Shown: positions 24,977 through 33,368, counted from the stretch's first letter. The stretch is 64,000 nucleotides of DNA from a virus (IMGVR_UViG_3300027763_002006:28216-92215); one strand, 5' to 3'. Notes: generated by a model from the letters alone, not told the origin. Made by a program: numbers and translations.

Positions 24977-25356
24977 TATAGTTCCTTGCTAATATTGTTA
25001 AAATCAAAATCTAATGGCTTAGAAGGCGCAACAGCATCTTCTTTAGTTTGAATCTCTACACTGCCGTCTGCATATGTTATTTCAACACGGCCAACACCAT
25101 CAGCGCCTACGATATCCTTGCGGCTGATTTCCTGCTCCATGGGATTAATCTTCACTGTTTTACTGGCCGGTCTTTTGTTATTATTATAAACAGCGTTTGT
25201 TATTTCTTTCGAATTGGCAACAATTTTGCCTCCTCGGCCTAGTAAATCTCCCTGAGCATTTCTATTAGAGTTCCCAACAGCAGTTGTCTGTCCTTTATCT
25301 GAGACAAAACCTTGCATATTAAATTCTCTACCTCTGGCTGTTCTATGATTACTCAT
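24976..25356 (-). CDS. Unknown phage protein next to gp31, 126 aa
   Basis: It starts MSNHRTARGREFNMQGFVSD and is basic and Asn/Gly-rich at the front, acidic at the back, with no membrane span. No domain is recognised. It overlaps the DnaE-like fragment gene by four bases and touches gp31. The RGREFNMQ motif seems conserved among related phages by recollection only. Confidence 0.5.
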   Translation of the reverse strand: MSNHRTARGREFNMQGFVSDKGQTTAVGNSNRNAQGDLLGRGGKIVANSKEITNAVYNNNKRPASKTVKINPMEQEISRKDIVGADGVGRVEITYADGSVEIQTKEDAVAPSKPLDFDFNNISKEL

Positions 25357-25832
25357 TTTAAAAATTCCTTGATATCTAAATTATATTTAATGCTATCTAT
25401 ACGATGCACTTTAAGTAAATATAATACATAACTTGCAATACTACTACCTCGGCCGACACCATAGACAATATTGTTTTTTCTTACTGTGTCGATAAAATAA
25501 ACTAAAAATCTTAATAGATCAGTTAAGTTTCTTTTTTCAAATTCATCTAATTCTAAATTAACTCTTGCCAACTGCATATTACTCAACGTATAGTTAGATT
25601 CTATATGTTGTCTAATATCGAGTCTGCGATACTCTTCGGGCATATTCCAAGTTATATCTTCTGTGGAACTGTCTAACTCGAATGGATTTTTAATTCCATA
25701 CGATTTACAAGTTGATTCAAATATTTTAAAACTTTGAACATTTCGAGGAAGAATTTTTGCTTGTCTATTCAACAGCATTAATTCAATGATGTCATCTTCT
25801 TCAACGTACATATTACCTTTATTGTCTAACAT
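25353..25832 (-). CDS. DNA polymerase III alpha palm fragment (DnaE-like), no catalytic part
   Basis: This is a 159-residue protein. The last 75 residues match the DnaE palm entry: a helix with LDEFEKRNLTDLLRFLVYFI, then VYGVGRGSSIASYVLYLLKV and IDSIKYNLDIKEFLK. In DnaE the equivalent FERFLN is followed at once by PDFDVDF with two catalytic Asp. This protein stops just before that point, so it cannot be a polymerase. The first 80 residues have no clear match. It may bind DNA or a polymerase partner. Coupled to neighbours on both sides. Confidence 0.65.
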   Translation of the reverse strand: MLDNKGNMYVEEDDIIELMLLNRQAKILPRNVQSFKIFESTCKSYGIKNPFELDSSTEDITWNMPEEYRRLDIRQHIESNYTLSNMQLARVNLELDEFEKRNLTDLLRFLVYFIDTVRKNNIVYGVGRGSSIASYVLYLLKVHRIDSIKYNLDIKEFLK

Positions 25833-26059
25833 TATCCGATGCTGATAAAACTACCAAAATCATTGTCTTTGCCTGTGCCAGCAGCCTGCTTGGCTCTAAT
25901 GTCTTGTTGTGCAAATTGCACTTCGTCTAACATATATGTCAGCTGACTGATGATACCTTCACTGGCACCTGCACGGCGTGCAACGTTCATCTTTTTAAGA
26001 ATCTCACGTTCACGTTCAATCAAATCATTTAATTGTTTGTTTAAATCAGGTTCAGTCAT
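25832..26059 (-). CDS. Small coiled-coil phage protein, 75 aa
   Basis: It begins MTEPDLNKQLNDLIERERE, is helical through about residue 55 and ends in a Gly-rich FGSFISIG tail. Similar short coiled-coil proteins sit beside hesB-like genes in aquatic T4-like phages. It overlaps the IscA gene by eight bases. Function is unknown. Confidence 0.55.
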   Translation of the reverse strand: MTEPDLNKQLNDLIEREREILKKMNVARRAGASEGIISQLTYMLDEVQFAQQDIRAKQAAGTGKDNDFGSFISIG

Positions 26060-26381
26060 TTTTAAAGTTCACGCTTTCGCCGCAACCACATGCATAAGCA
26101 ACGTTGGGATTGTTCAAAACTAATCTAGAATTAAATCCAGTTTTTTCAATCTCTACTACGCTGTCTATGATATGCGGCACAATAGACTTATTGTACACTA
26201 TACTATGAGTGTCGTCAAGCTCTATTACTTCACCGTAGGCATCAGAAATAGGTGTCCAGGTATACATGTATCCGTTACAACCCTGAGCCTCTAAACCAAG
26301 CCGAACTGCGGGCATGTTGGACCGATCCAACATGTCAATAATATGCTTCTTGGCTTCGTCGGTGACAGTAAGAACTATCAT
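26052..26381 (-). CDS. A-type Fe-S carrier (IscA/SufA/HesB family)
   Basis: This is a 109-residue protein. Three conserved Cys are present: Cys35 in GCNGY, and Cys98 and Cys100 in ACGCGES near the C-terminus, the ligand set for carrying Fe-S clusters to targets. It ends the Suf chain, receiving clusters from the SufBCD scaffold. Its start overlaps the SAP-domain gene by four bases. It is one of two A-type carriers in the window (the other at 52965-53288). Confidence 0.88.
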   Translation of the reverse strand: MIVLTVTDEAKKHIIDMLDRSNMPAVRLGLEAQGCNGYMYTWTPISDAYGEVIELDDTHSIVYNKSIVPHIIDSVVEIEKTGFNSRLVLNNPNVAYACGCGESVNFKND

Positions 26382-26707
26382 ACTTTTGCTAGTACTGTTA
26401 CTAATTCTTCTTTAGTGCTACGTGCTTTAACTTCGACACCATGCTTAGTAATAAGTTCCATTAGTTCAGCTTTGGTCATTTTAGTCAAGTCGGCTTTTTT
26501 ATATTTTGCTTTAACTGTAACTGGAGCAGTTTCAATTGCCATTTGTACTACTTCGGCTGGAGCAACTGCTTCTGGAGCAACATACACGGCTTCAGTGCCA
26601 ATAGCAACATTTGTCATTGCAGGTTGTGCTTCGACCTTATAAGGAGCGGCTTCTGCCACTGCTGTATCACTCTTGCCAGTGATCCAGGCTAGAATTTTCT
26701 TGATCAT
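26378..26707 (-). CDS. Small protein with SAP/Rho-N-like C-terminal helix pair
   Basis: This is a 109-residue protein. The first 65 residues are Ala/Val/Pro-rich and low complexity. The last 40 (KKADLTKMTKAELMELITKH...STKEELVTVLAKV) form the helix-extended loop-helix of SAP/HeH or Rho-N domains, which usually bind nucleic acid. It overlaps sufT by 41 bases and iscA by four. Why a nucleic-acid-type domain sits in the Suf operon is unclear. Confidence 0.6.
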   Translation of the reverse strand: MIKKILAWITGKSDTAVAEAAPYKVEAQPAMTNVAIGTEAVYVAPEAVAPAEVVQMAIETAPVTVKAKYKKADLTKMTKAELMELITKHGVEVKARSTKEELVTVLAKV

Positions 26708-27026
26708 AATCGTACATTCCCATTTCTAATCTTGCCTCTTCGGATACTCTGTCAGGAGTCCACGGAGGATCAAACACTACTTCTACTGAAATAGTTCTCG
26801 TAGTATTTAACTCTTCGAGAGCATTTTCTACTACAACCTGCACCTGTGCTGGAATTTCTTCTGCACTGGGACAAAATGCTGATGTCAGTGTCATTAAAAT
26901 TTCAACACTGACATCATCAACATCAATTTTATAAATCAATCCCAAATCATAGATATTCACTGGGATTTCTGGATCATATACTGTTTTTAAACCAGCGATA
27001 ATACCTTGTTCAATTTGTTCGTTCAT
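26667..27026 (-). CDS. sufT: SufT-like / MIP18 (DUF59) Fe-S maturation factor
   Basis: This 119-residue protein carries DPEIPVNIYDLGLIYKIDV at about 19-37, MTLTSAFCPSAEEIP in the middle and VVFDPPWTPDRVSEEAR near the end, the DUF59/SufT pattern with a conserved Cys. SufT helps deliver Fe-S clusters to targets. It sits directly after sufE (four-base overlap), consistent with a SUF pathway role rather than phenylacetate metabolism (PaaD), which shares the fold. Confidence 0.85.
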   Translation of the reverse strand: MNEQIEQGIIAGLKTVYDPEIPVNIYDLGLIYKIDVDDVSVEILMTLTSAFCPSAEEIPAQVQVVVENALEELNTTRTISVEVVFDPPWTPDRVSEEARLEMGMYDYDQENSSLDHWQE

Positions 27027-27400
27027 AATGTTTTAATCTTTGCTATTAAGTTAGCAACACCATTTTGTCGTCCCATACTCAGTAGTGGCGCAAGTCCGAT
27101 GTCTGTAAGAGTATTTAAACTAAAATCCAGTTGTTGTCGTTCACTGGCTTGATTATACCAATCACAGATCATACAAGCCATGCCATTAACAATACTACTC
27201 TTACCCCATGCGGCAATACGTCCCGATTCTTCCCTGGCTAACCATAACGGACTAGTACAGCCTTTTACCAATGTTTGGTCTGTGTGATATTTGTGTGCTA
27301 GACCCACAGTGCCTGCGCCGTAGTCGATGATCCATTCGTACTTGTCCATGGCATCATCTAATTCAAATAAATCTTTAAACATGTTTTGAAAGTCTTGCAT
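27023..27400 (-). CDS. sufE: SufE sulfur acceptor
   Basis: The 125-residue protein is a compact SufE. Cys48 in the VKGCTSPLWL loop is the persulfide acceptor that takes sulfur from SufS. The N-terminal MFKDLFELDDAMDKYEWIID and a C-terminal GLAPLLSMGRQNG stretch fit the family. It overlaps sufS by 26 bases and sufT by four. The pair would form the sulfur-donor arm of the phage Fe-S machine. Confidence 0.9.
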   Translation of the reverse strand: MQDFQNMFKDLFELDDAMDKYEWIIDYGAGTVGLAHKYHTDQTLVKGCTSPLWLAREESGRIAAWGKSSIVNGMACMICDWYNQASERQQLDFSLNTLTDIGLAPLLSMGRQNGVANLIAKIKTL

Positions 27401-28559
27401 GTATCTCCCCTAGGCTGTCAAATGCTTGTTCTATTTCTTGTCTGGTAGTATAACAAGCCCAACTAAGTCTTAACAGGCCATTGTTACTAATTTGTGCTAT
27501 CAGTGGTTCTGCACACAATTTTCCACTGCGAATCATAATGTTCTTGGCATCCAGCATCATTGTATAATCTTCTACTTCGCCAACAACCGGATCTAAGCAG
27601 ATTAGTCCGGAGTCTGTTCGACTAGCCGGAGTAAATTGTGCCAAGGATATGTGGTCGTTGGTAATTCTAGCAAGTCCGATATCATGAGATTCTATTTCAT
27701 CGTGATGTTCGATTAACCAATTAACGAGTTTAGGCAGTGTGCAAATAGCCGCAAGATTCTGTGTACCACTTTCAAACTTGCCGGCATTGGTTTGCCAAGT
27801 CACTGAATCCACGCTTACACTGGTAACTGTGCCGCCGCCCGGACGTACTGGATTGAAATTTAGCCACACTGGATCTATCAGCAAACATCCCAGGCCCATA
27901 GGTCCGTAAACTTTGTGCCAACTCCAAGCAACAAAGTCGAATCCACTGATGTCTATTCTACGCTTACTAACGATTTGACTAGCGTCAATTACACTCACTG
28001 CCGCAACATCCAGGGCAATCTTTTTAATTCCATCTAAATCGTTGACCAGTCCAAGGACATTGCTAACAGCATTTACAGCAATGACTTTTGCCACGGCCAT
28101 TGGTTCTGCTTTAATTTTTGTTTTTAAATCATTTAAATCTAAACGGCCATCTTTGTCTAACTCAATGAAAACAACTCGCCATTTAGCATTACCAGACTGT
28201 GTCCAGGGCAAGATTAAACTGTGATGACTATCAATGCCAACAAATACTACACCGGATGACATTGCACTCATAATCATTGACGCGGCATCATTCAATCCCT
28301 GTGTCGTGCCACTGTTAAACACAATACGCTGTTCGGGTTTGTTAATGTTTAACCATTTACCTATGAGTTCTTTGCTAGATTGATATTGTTGGTCAACATA
28401 AGTGCCCATGCTATTGCCGCTTCGATGTGCATTGCTTTTATTACTCAACATAAAGTCTTGCATATCTTCGACAACGGTGTACAATGTTTGACTTGTGGCT
28501 GCACTGTCAAGATAAATTATATCTTGTCTACGTTTGAAGAAAGGAAAATATTCACGCAT
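27375..28559 (-). CDS. sufS: SufS-type cysteine desulfurase
   Basis: This is a 394-residue PLP enzyme of class V. Lys216 in AWSWHKVYGP binds PLP, and Cys349 in IRSGKLCAEPL carries the persulfide, matching type II (SufS) desulfurases. The front has the usual IIYLDSAATSQT and NAHRSGNSMG blocks. It strips sulfur from cysteine for SufE. Length is near that of bacterial SufS (about 406). It overlaps sufD by eight bases. Confidence 0.93.
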   Translation of the reverse strand: MREYFPFFKRRQDIIYLDSAATSQTLYTVVEDMQDFMLSNKSNAHRSGNSMGTYVDQQYQSSKELIGKWLNINKPEQRIVFNSGTTQGLNDAASMIMSAMSSGVVFVGIDSHHSLILPWTQSGNAKWRVVFIELDKDGRLDLNDLKTKIKAEPMAVAKVIAVNAVSNVLGLVNDLDGIKKIALDVAAVSVIDASQIVSKRRIDISGFDFVAWSWHKVYGPMGLGCLLIDPVWLNFNPVRPGGGTVTSVSVDSVTWQTNAGKFESGTQNLAAICTLPKLVNWLIEHHDEIESHDIGLARITNDHISLAQFTPASRTDSGLICLDPVVGEVEDYTMMLDAKNIMIRSGKLCAEPLIAQISNNGLLRLSWACYTTRQEIEQAFDSLGEIHARLSKHV

Positions 28560-28983
28560 TTAATAAACTTTGTTTAACTAATTCTTTGTAATCAGTGATA
28601 CCTCTACTGGCAAGATAATAATTATCCTCGGGTTTTAATGTTCCTAGAGCATTTCCATGATTAGCAATAATATTACTATTAGCAATAAACATTTCAGGAC
28701 GAGCTTTAATTTTACTCTTATCAAAAGGCCAACTGCGAATTTGAATATCTGTTTCAACTCCGCTGACATCTTTAGGTACATCTAATGTACAAACACAATC
28801 TACTTCACTGACGCCTTCTGCGTAGATATAAATCTTAACTTTAAATTTTGTATCGGGAAAAGGTTTTAGTTTGATGTTAGCAATACATTTACCTTCAGTC
28901 TGAATGAATACAAATTCATACTCGGGTCGTGTAGGAACTAATACTAAATCCAAATTGTCGGCATCTAAATATACTTTACGCAT
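28552..28983 (-). CDS. sufD: Miniature SufD
   Basis: At 143 residues this is a third of normal SufD (about 420). The C-terminal half matches the end of SufD: KARPEMFIANSNIIANHGNALG (typed in part), with His109, then NYYLASRGI. His109 lies where the cluster-site His of SufD is found. The first 90 residues are strands that may replace the missing beta-helix. It sits between sufC and sufS with eight-base overlaps, so it is not a decayed remnant. It could pair with SufB in a smaller scaffold. Confidence 0.8.
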   Translation of the reverse strand: MRKVYLDADNLDLVLVPTRPEYEFVFIQTEGKCIANIKLKPFPDTKFKVKIYIYAEGVSEVDCVCTLDVPKDVSGVETDIQIRSWPFDKSKIKARPEMFIANSNIIANHGNALGTLKPEDNYYLASRGITDYKELVKQSLLNA

Positions 28984-29629
28984 TACTTAAATCCAATTTG
29001 TTAGCACCATATAATTCTTGTAGTTCTTTATCATGTGTGACTAACAATACACATCCACGTCGATTTTTAGTTTCTTGAATTAAATCAATTATTTTTTGAC
29101 GGCTGCTTTGTTCTAATCCGCTGTCGGGTTCGTCCAATAGTAAGACTTGTGTTTTGCCTTGTAGATATACGGCCTGTGTGAGTTCATTCTTTTTACGCTC
29201 GCCACCGCTGGCACCATTATTGAACTGTCTTTTCTCCCAACCTTCGGGCAAGCCAATCCATTTAAATAATGACTTAGTAAGTTTGATTAATTCACCGGTA
29301 CTACCTGCAACGTTTTGCACTTTTTGTATTTCTTTAAACAATGTCATAGTATTAATGCCATCAATGGCAGGAGGACTTTGATGCGCCATGAATACTCCTG
29401 CTTGACTACGATCATGACAAAGCATGTCAATTATTTCTCCACTGAGAATTTTAATACTGCCTGTGGCATTAATATCTGGTCTACCCATAATAGTATGTAG
29501 CAAGGTCGATTTACCACTGCCGTTTGGTCCTGTGATCAACAAACATTCCCCTGGCTCTACTGTAAAACTAATATTGTTTAAAATTTGTTTATCGCTGATA
29601 CTTGCTGATAGATTGCTTACTTTAATCAT
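28976..29629 (-). CDS. sufC: SufC ATPase
   Basis: This is a 217-residue ABC-type ATPase. Walker A GPNGSGKST (34-42), the signature SGGERKK (141-147) and Walker B LLLDEPDSGLE (163-173) are intact. The PDSGLE form is typical of SufC. It drives conformational change of the SufBD scaffold for cluster assembly. It is a little shorter than bacterial SufC (about 248). Overlaps of eight bases on both sides place it in the operon. Confidence 0.93.
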   Translation of the reverse strand: MIKVSNLSASISDKQILNNISFTVEPGECLLITGPNGSGKSTLLHTIMGRPDINATGSIKILSGEIIDMLCHDRSQAGVFMAHQSPPAIDGINTMTLFKEIQKVQNVAGSTGELIKLTKSLFKWIGLPEGWEKRQFNNGASGGERKKNELTQAVYLQGKTQVLLLDEPDSGLEQSSRQKIIDLIQETKNRRGCVLLVTHDKELQELYGANKLDLSNA

Positions 29630-29927
29630 TTAATAAAACTTCCAGTTCGCCAGCTTGGTACATTTCCATCATAATATCACTACCGCCAATGAATTCGCCC
29701 TTGATATATAATTGTGGAACAGTGGGCCAATTGCTGAATTGTTTGATGTTTGATCTCAAAGCATTGTCGGCTAAAACATTGCGACTTTCAAATTGTTCAA
29801 CATTACAAGCTCGTAAAATTTTTGTGGCCTGCTGACTGAATCCGCATTCTGGAAATTGTGGCGTACCTTTCATAAACAGTACTACCTTGTTTGTTTCTAC
29901 CAATTGTTTAATCTCTTCTAAGTTCAT
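29622..29927 (-). CDS. grxD: Monothiol glutaredoxin (Grx4/GrxD-type, CGFS)
   Basis: This is a 101-residue protein. The active site CGFS (28-31), the upstream [12 protein letters not shown] context and the [19 protein letters not shown] block are exactly those of monothiol glutaredoxins, which carry [2Fe-2S] clusters with glutathione. It is not a disulfide reductase. It sits between sufB and sufC with overlaps of four and eight bases, so it likely passes clusters between scaffold and carriers. Confidence 0.93.
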   Translation of the reverse strand: MNLEEIKQLVETNKVVLFMKGTPQFPECGFSQQATKILRACNVEQFESRNVLADNALRSNIKQFSNWPTVPQLYIKGEFIGGSDIMMEMYQAGELEVLLND

Positions 29928-31339
29928 CCTATGCTTCCTTCCATGGTTACTGCTAGTAATTTATTCGCTTCCGCCGCAAATTCTAAAGGCAATGTGTTTA
30001 ATACACTACGGCAAAAGCCGTTGACAATGGCACTTGCTGCCTGCTCAGGATCTAATCCTCTAGTGGCTAGATAATATAATTCTTCATCACTTACTCTGCC
30101 TGTTGTTGCTTCATGCTCAATTTGCGCCGAATCGTTTCTGCAATCTGTGTAAGGAACAGTATTGCTACGACTGTTGTCGCCAATCATCAAACTATCGCAT
30201 TGCGTGTAGTTACGAGCATTTTTAGCACCTGGATTCATTCGCACAAGTCCACGATAAGTCATGGTGCTGTTACCTATGCTAATACCTTTGCTGATAATTT
30301 TACTGCGAGTATTAGCACCGATGTGAATCATTTTTGTACCAGTGTCAGCTTGTTGATGACCTTTGGTAACGGCCACTGAGTAAAACTCTCCGGTACTCCC
30401 TTCCCCTTGCAGTATGCAACTTGGGTACTTCCAGGTAATGGCTGATCCTGTTTCCACCTGAGTCCAACTAACTCTACTTTTAACTCCACGACAGTGGGCA
30501 CGTTTTGTGACAAAGTTGTAAACGCCACCGACCCCGTGTTCGTTGCCTGGGTACCAATTTTGTACAGTTGAATATTTAATCTCTGCCCTATCAAGGGTAA
30601 TAAGTTCGACGACTGCGGCATGTAACTGATTCTCGTCACGTTGGGGTGCTGTACATCCTTCCAAGTAAGATACATAACTATCCTTGTCTGCTATAATTAA
30701 GGTGCGTTCGAACTGACCGCTACCTGCACTATTAATTCTAAAATAAGTGCTTAACTCCAAAGGGCATCGTTTACCTTCTGGAATATATACAAAACTGCCA
30801 TCACTGAACACTGCGGAGTTGATACAGGCAAACCAATTGTCACCTTGAGGTACAACTGAGCCTAAATATTCTTTAACTAGTTCTGGATGATCTTGTACTG
30901 CTTCTGTAAAACTGCAAAAGATAATTCCTTCTTCTGCTAGTTTAGCTTTGTATGTTGTGCCAATACTGACACTGTCAAACACAGCATCAACTGCTACACC
31001 TGCAAGTTTAGCACGTTCATGTAATGGGATACCTAGACGTTCAAAGTCATCTAAAATCTCCTGCGGGACTTCATCTAAACTTTTAAATTGTTTCTTAGGA
31101 CGACTGTGATAGTAAATGTTATCATAGTCTGGGCGTGTGTATTTTAACTCGGCCCAATCTGGCTCCTTCATAGAACTAAGTTTATCTAACGCACCGAGTC
31201 TAAACTCTAGTAGCCAATTAGGTTCATTGTTCTTAGCACTGATAAGTCTGACAGTGTTTTCATTCAAGCCTTTGCCTGTCAATTCACTTTCGACATTAGT
31301 AGTAAACCCTGCGGTGTATTCTTGCTCTAATTCATTCAT
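29924..31339 (-). CDS. sufB: SufB Fe-S scaffold
   Basis: This is a 471-residue protein, near the full length of bacterial SufB (about 495). The start at 31339 (MNELEQEY) overlaps the upstream stop as ATGA; the longer frame start upstream is less likely. Key blocks: [13 protein letters not shown] (228-240), [11 protein letters not shown] with Cys381, and [20 protein letters not shown] with His409-Glu410 region. These are residues linked to cluster assembly and sulfur acceptance. With mini-SufD and SufC it would build clusters de novo. Confidence 0.93.
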   Translation of the reverse strand: MNELEQEYTAGFTTNVESELTGKGLNENTVRLISAKNNEPNWLLEFRLGALDKLSSMKEPDWAELKYTRPDYDNIYYHSRPKKQFKSLDEVPQEILDDFERLGIPLHERAKLAGVAVDAVFDSVSIGTTYKAKLAEEGIIFCSFTEAVQDHPELVKEYLGSVVPQGDNWFACINSAVFSDGSFVYIPEGKRCPLELSTYFRINSAGSGQFERTLIIADKDSYVSYLEGCTAPQRDENQLHAAVVELITLDRAEIKYSTVQNWYPGNEHGVGGVYNFVTKRAHCRGVKSRVSWTQVETGSAITWKYPSCILQGEGSTGEFYSVAVTKGHQQADTGTKMIHIGANTRSKIISKGISIGNSTMTYRGLVRMNPGAKNARNYTQCDSLMIGDNSRSNTVPYTDCRNDSAQIEHEATTGRVSDEELYYLATRGLDPEQAASAIVNGFCRSVLNTLPLEFAAEANKLLAVTMEGSIG

Positions 31340-31539
31340 CGTTTTAATATATCGAACATGTTGCCATATTCGTATCGTGACCAATCATCGTGATCAACAT
31401 AGGTGTTGATTTTTCTGCGATAAATCCGCTTACCCCAAACACGTTCATTATCGACGGTGTAAACTGGATGCCAAGCAAACCAAATCGTCCAAGGTGCCAT
31501 TTTTATCTTTCTAGCAACATTGCCAATGGGATCAAACAT
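31336..31539 (-). CDS. Unknown 67-residue protein before sufB
   Basis: The start at 31539 overlaps the upstream stop (TAATG) with GGTGGAG upstream as ribosome site; an earlier GTG at 31548 is possible. The protein is Trp/Tyr/Arg-rich ([21 protein letters not shown]). It overlaps sufB by four bases. Conserved-type small phage protein; function not known. Confidence 0.6.
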   Translation of the reverse strand: MFDPIGNVARKIKMAPWTIWFAWHPVYTVDNERVWGKRIYRRKINTYVDHDDWSRYEYGNMFDILKR

Positions 31540-31874
31540 TAACTCCACCGCAACATAAACATCATCTTTTCTTCTTTGCTACCAAATTCCAGAATCATAC
31601 CAGTATTATTAAATCGAATATTACTTTCTCTGCACCACTCTATCATATCTGATTCGTTGTCTACATAATACTCGTAGTCGGTGATCAAAAGTATAGGCAT
31701 ATCCATGACACCTAATTTTGCATCTACAAATCTATAACCTTGTTCTTTCAACATTCTATGTGCCGTGTTAGCTGATTTGAGCACCTTAGCAACGCGGTCG
31801 CCCTGTGCTTCTTCTATCCATACTTCCCAACATAGCTTAGAACTGTTATAATGTGCAGTGGGATTACTTGACAT
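31539..31874 (-). CDS. Unknown phage protein, 111 aa
   Basis: The ATG at 31874 is preferred over the TTG at 31880. The protein begins MSSNPTAHYNSSKLCWEVW and has a strand-rich LGVMDMPILLITDYEYYV stretch and an EWCRESNIRFNNTGMILEF segment. No domain is recognised. It overlaps neighbours at both ends in the chain leading to sufB. Confidence 0.55.
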   Translation of the reverse strand: MSSNPTAHYNSSKLCWEVWIEEAQGDRVAKVLKSANTAHRMLKEQGYRFVDAKLGVMDMPILLITDYEYYVDNESDMIEWCRESNIRFNNTGMILEFGSKEEKMMFMLRWS

Positions 31875-32115
31875 CGCCAAATTTTAATTTATATATCACT
31901 GCTTCTTCATCTTCAAACACTGCTGTAATATTATATTGATATCCATAATAGTAGTCAGCACCAGGAAGCATTTGGTGGTACGTCAAATCTTTTGCTTTCT
32001 CTTTAACATACTTACCATGATCGGTCTGTAACCAGTCGTGTGCAACTGCACCCAGATATATGTCCGGGTCTTCTACATCCCCTACTCTCAGTGTCTTGAC
32101 AACCAACTTGATCAT
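31864..32115 (-). CDS. Unknown phage protein, 83 aa
   Basis: This small soluble protein starts MIKLVVKTLRVGDVEDPDIY and contains HDWLQTDHGKYVKEKA and a Tyr-rich YYYGYQYNITAVF strand. Similar small proteins occur in T4-like aquatic phages. It overlaps the membrane protein upstream by four bases and the next gene by eleven. No function can be assigned. Confidence 0.55.
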   Translation of the reverse strand: MIKLVVKTLRVGDVEDPDIYLGAVAHDWLQTDHGKYVKEKAKDLTYHQMLPGADYYYGYQYNITAVFEDEEAVIYKLKFGDVK

Positions 32116-32432
32116 TTAAAAATGATAAGTGCCATTATACATGCTTGAATAAAAAATCCAAAGCCAATTGTAACAATATTTAAAATATCTTTGCTGATAG
32201 TTGCTTTAACAAAAAACAAAAACAATCCTGCCCAGGCTAATAATACCAAATCAACTGGTGGAGTCTTTTCAGTAAGCCCCGTTAAAATAGCAATTAACGT
32301 GGGAATGGTAGCCAAGTGTATAAGGATAACAGCCACCCATCCTAATGTTTCTGCACTAACAGTTACTAATTGTTCTTTCAGCGTTTTAGCTGAGTTATTT
32401 GTAAACTCGTTGATTTTTTCGATAAAGTTCAT
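32112..32432 (-). CDS. Small membrane protein, three spans
   Basis: The start at 32432 (MNFIEKINEF) lies 11 bases after the hydrolase stop and leaves a 107-residue protein with a short helical front and three membrane segments (about 31-50, 60-76, 83-106). It follows the cell-wall hydrolase, so a lysis-linked role is possible, but the family is not known to me. Confidence 0.55.
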   Translation of the reverse strand: MNFIEKINEFTNNSAKTLKEQLVTVSAETLGWVAVILIHLATIPTLIAILTGLTEKTPPVDLVLLAWAGLFLFFVKATISKDILNIVTIGFGFFIQACIMALIIFK

Positions 32433-32443
32433 TTCAGTCTTTC

Positions 32444-32968
32444 TTACTTGTAAAATATATGATTGCCGATAGTGGCTACTTTTTCTTTCTTCCATCCCGG
32501 ATTGATATATGTTCCGTGAAAGTAAAGAGCGTGTTTTAGACTGGGTAGTCTAAATTTTTCCAGTAAAACTTGTTTTGCAACAATCTCGCTTTCACGATAA
32601 GCGGCCATGTTTTTAGGTTTTCTTACATCGCCATTGCAGTACCAACTAAATTGGCACAGTCCCATGGCATTGTCTTTTTGGTAAACAACTTTGCAGATAT
32701 CACTGGGAAATTTTCCACTTTCAGCACGATTAATAGTAACCTGTGCCACTGCAACTTTACCTTCAAAAGGTTCGTGTCCTGCTTCGTAGTAAATGTTTCT
32801 AGTCAAACAGTCGAGTTGAGTATTGCGAACTTCGGCAGTGATCTCACTGGGATTTAAATTTTGGGCTGCTTTCAGTGACGTTACTTTGTAGTCATATGCA
32901 TATCTTGCTACAAAAACTACCAGCATCAGTCCTACAAAAGTAGCAATGATTTTCATGATGCGTATCAT
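32444..32968 (-). CDS. Cell wall hydrolase, SleB/CwlJ type
   Basis: This is a 174-residue protein. After an N-terminal membrane anchor (about residues 7-26) comes the Hydrolase_2 pattern: CLTRNIYYEAGHEPFEGKVA, VAQVTINRAESGKFPSDICK and LCQFSWYCNG, with the catalytic Glu in YYEA. Such enzymes cut peptidoglycan. AGGAGG stands just upstream of the start. It is the first gene after a sigma70 promoter and heads the long chain that includes the Suf genes, so it may be made early rather than at lysis. Confidence 0.85.
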   Translation of the reverse strand: MIRIMKIIATFVGLMLVVFVARYAYDYKVTSLKAAQNLNPSEITAEVRNTQLDCLTRNIYYEAGHEPFEGKVAVAQVTINRAESGKFPSDICKVVYQKDNAMGLCQFSWYCNGDVRKPKNMAAYRESEIVAKQVLLEKFRLPSLKHALYFHGTYINPGWKKEKVATIGNHIFYK

Positions 32969-33024
32969 AAGTCTCCTCCTTTTACGCGGTTAGTTAATTA
33001 CGTACCTATTACGATACATTCGTT

Positions 33025-33053
33025 ATAATAGCACTTAATGGCTTAACTGTCAA
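33025..33053 (-). promoter_or_regulatory. Sigma70 promoter heading the hydrolase-Suf-gp31 chain
   Basis: TTGACA (33048-33053), 17 bases, TATTAT (33025-33030) on the minus strand, about 57 bases ahead of the hydrolase start. Genes from 32968 to 24605 overlap or nearly touch, so this could drive one transcript of more than 8 kb. Confidence 0.7.
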
Positions 33054-33062
33054 GTTAAATGG

Positions 33063-33368
33063 TTAAGTGTATGATTTTTTGGAAGGCATGCTGAAACCTT
33101 CTCCGGCGCCAAGAACACAGGCTGTTTCTTTGTTGAATTGGATTATAGTCCAAGTTTTGGTTTCTTGATTAACAAACAATGAATAGTTTGATGCTTTACT
33201 ATCCTTTTCTGTGCCGAACCAAATGGGCGATTCTTCATAGTCTCGTCCTTTTAAAACTGAAATCATTGTTTCAGTTTTATCGCAGTAAACTTCTTTTTTT
33301 GTGGTTGCCAGTTGCGCCGATGCTGTAACAGCCACCATAGAAGTTAGAAAAATTAAAATATGTTTCAT
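33063..33368 (-). CDS. Small secreted protein, 101 aa
   Basis: The start at 33368 is chosen because it gives a signal peptide (MKHILIFLTSMVAVTASAQ). The mature part has two Cys (EVYCDKTETM and KETACVLGAGEG) that may form a disulfide. A TATAAATAC late-type box lies 4 bases upstream of the start. It faces a divergent large secreted-protein gene whose product also ends its signal with SAQ. Unknown function; periplasmic or secreted. Confidence 0.6.
   Translation of the reverse strand: MKHILIFLTSMVAVTASAQLATTKKEVYCDKTETMISVLKGRDYEESPIWFGTEKDSKASNYSLFVNQETKTWTIIQFNKETACVLGAGEGFSMPSKKSYT

Noticed and set aside
25353-25832. A functional DNA polymerase
   Set aside because: It has only 159 residues and lacks the catalytic aspartates, PHP domain, fingers and beta-binding parts.
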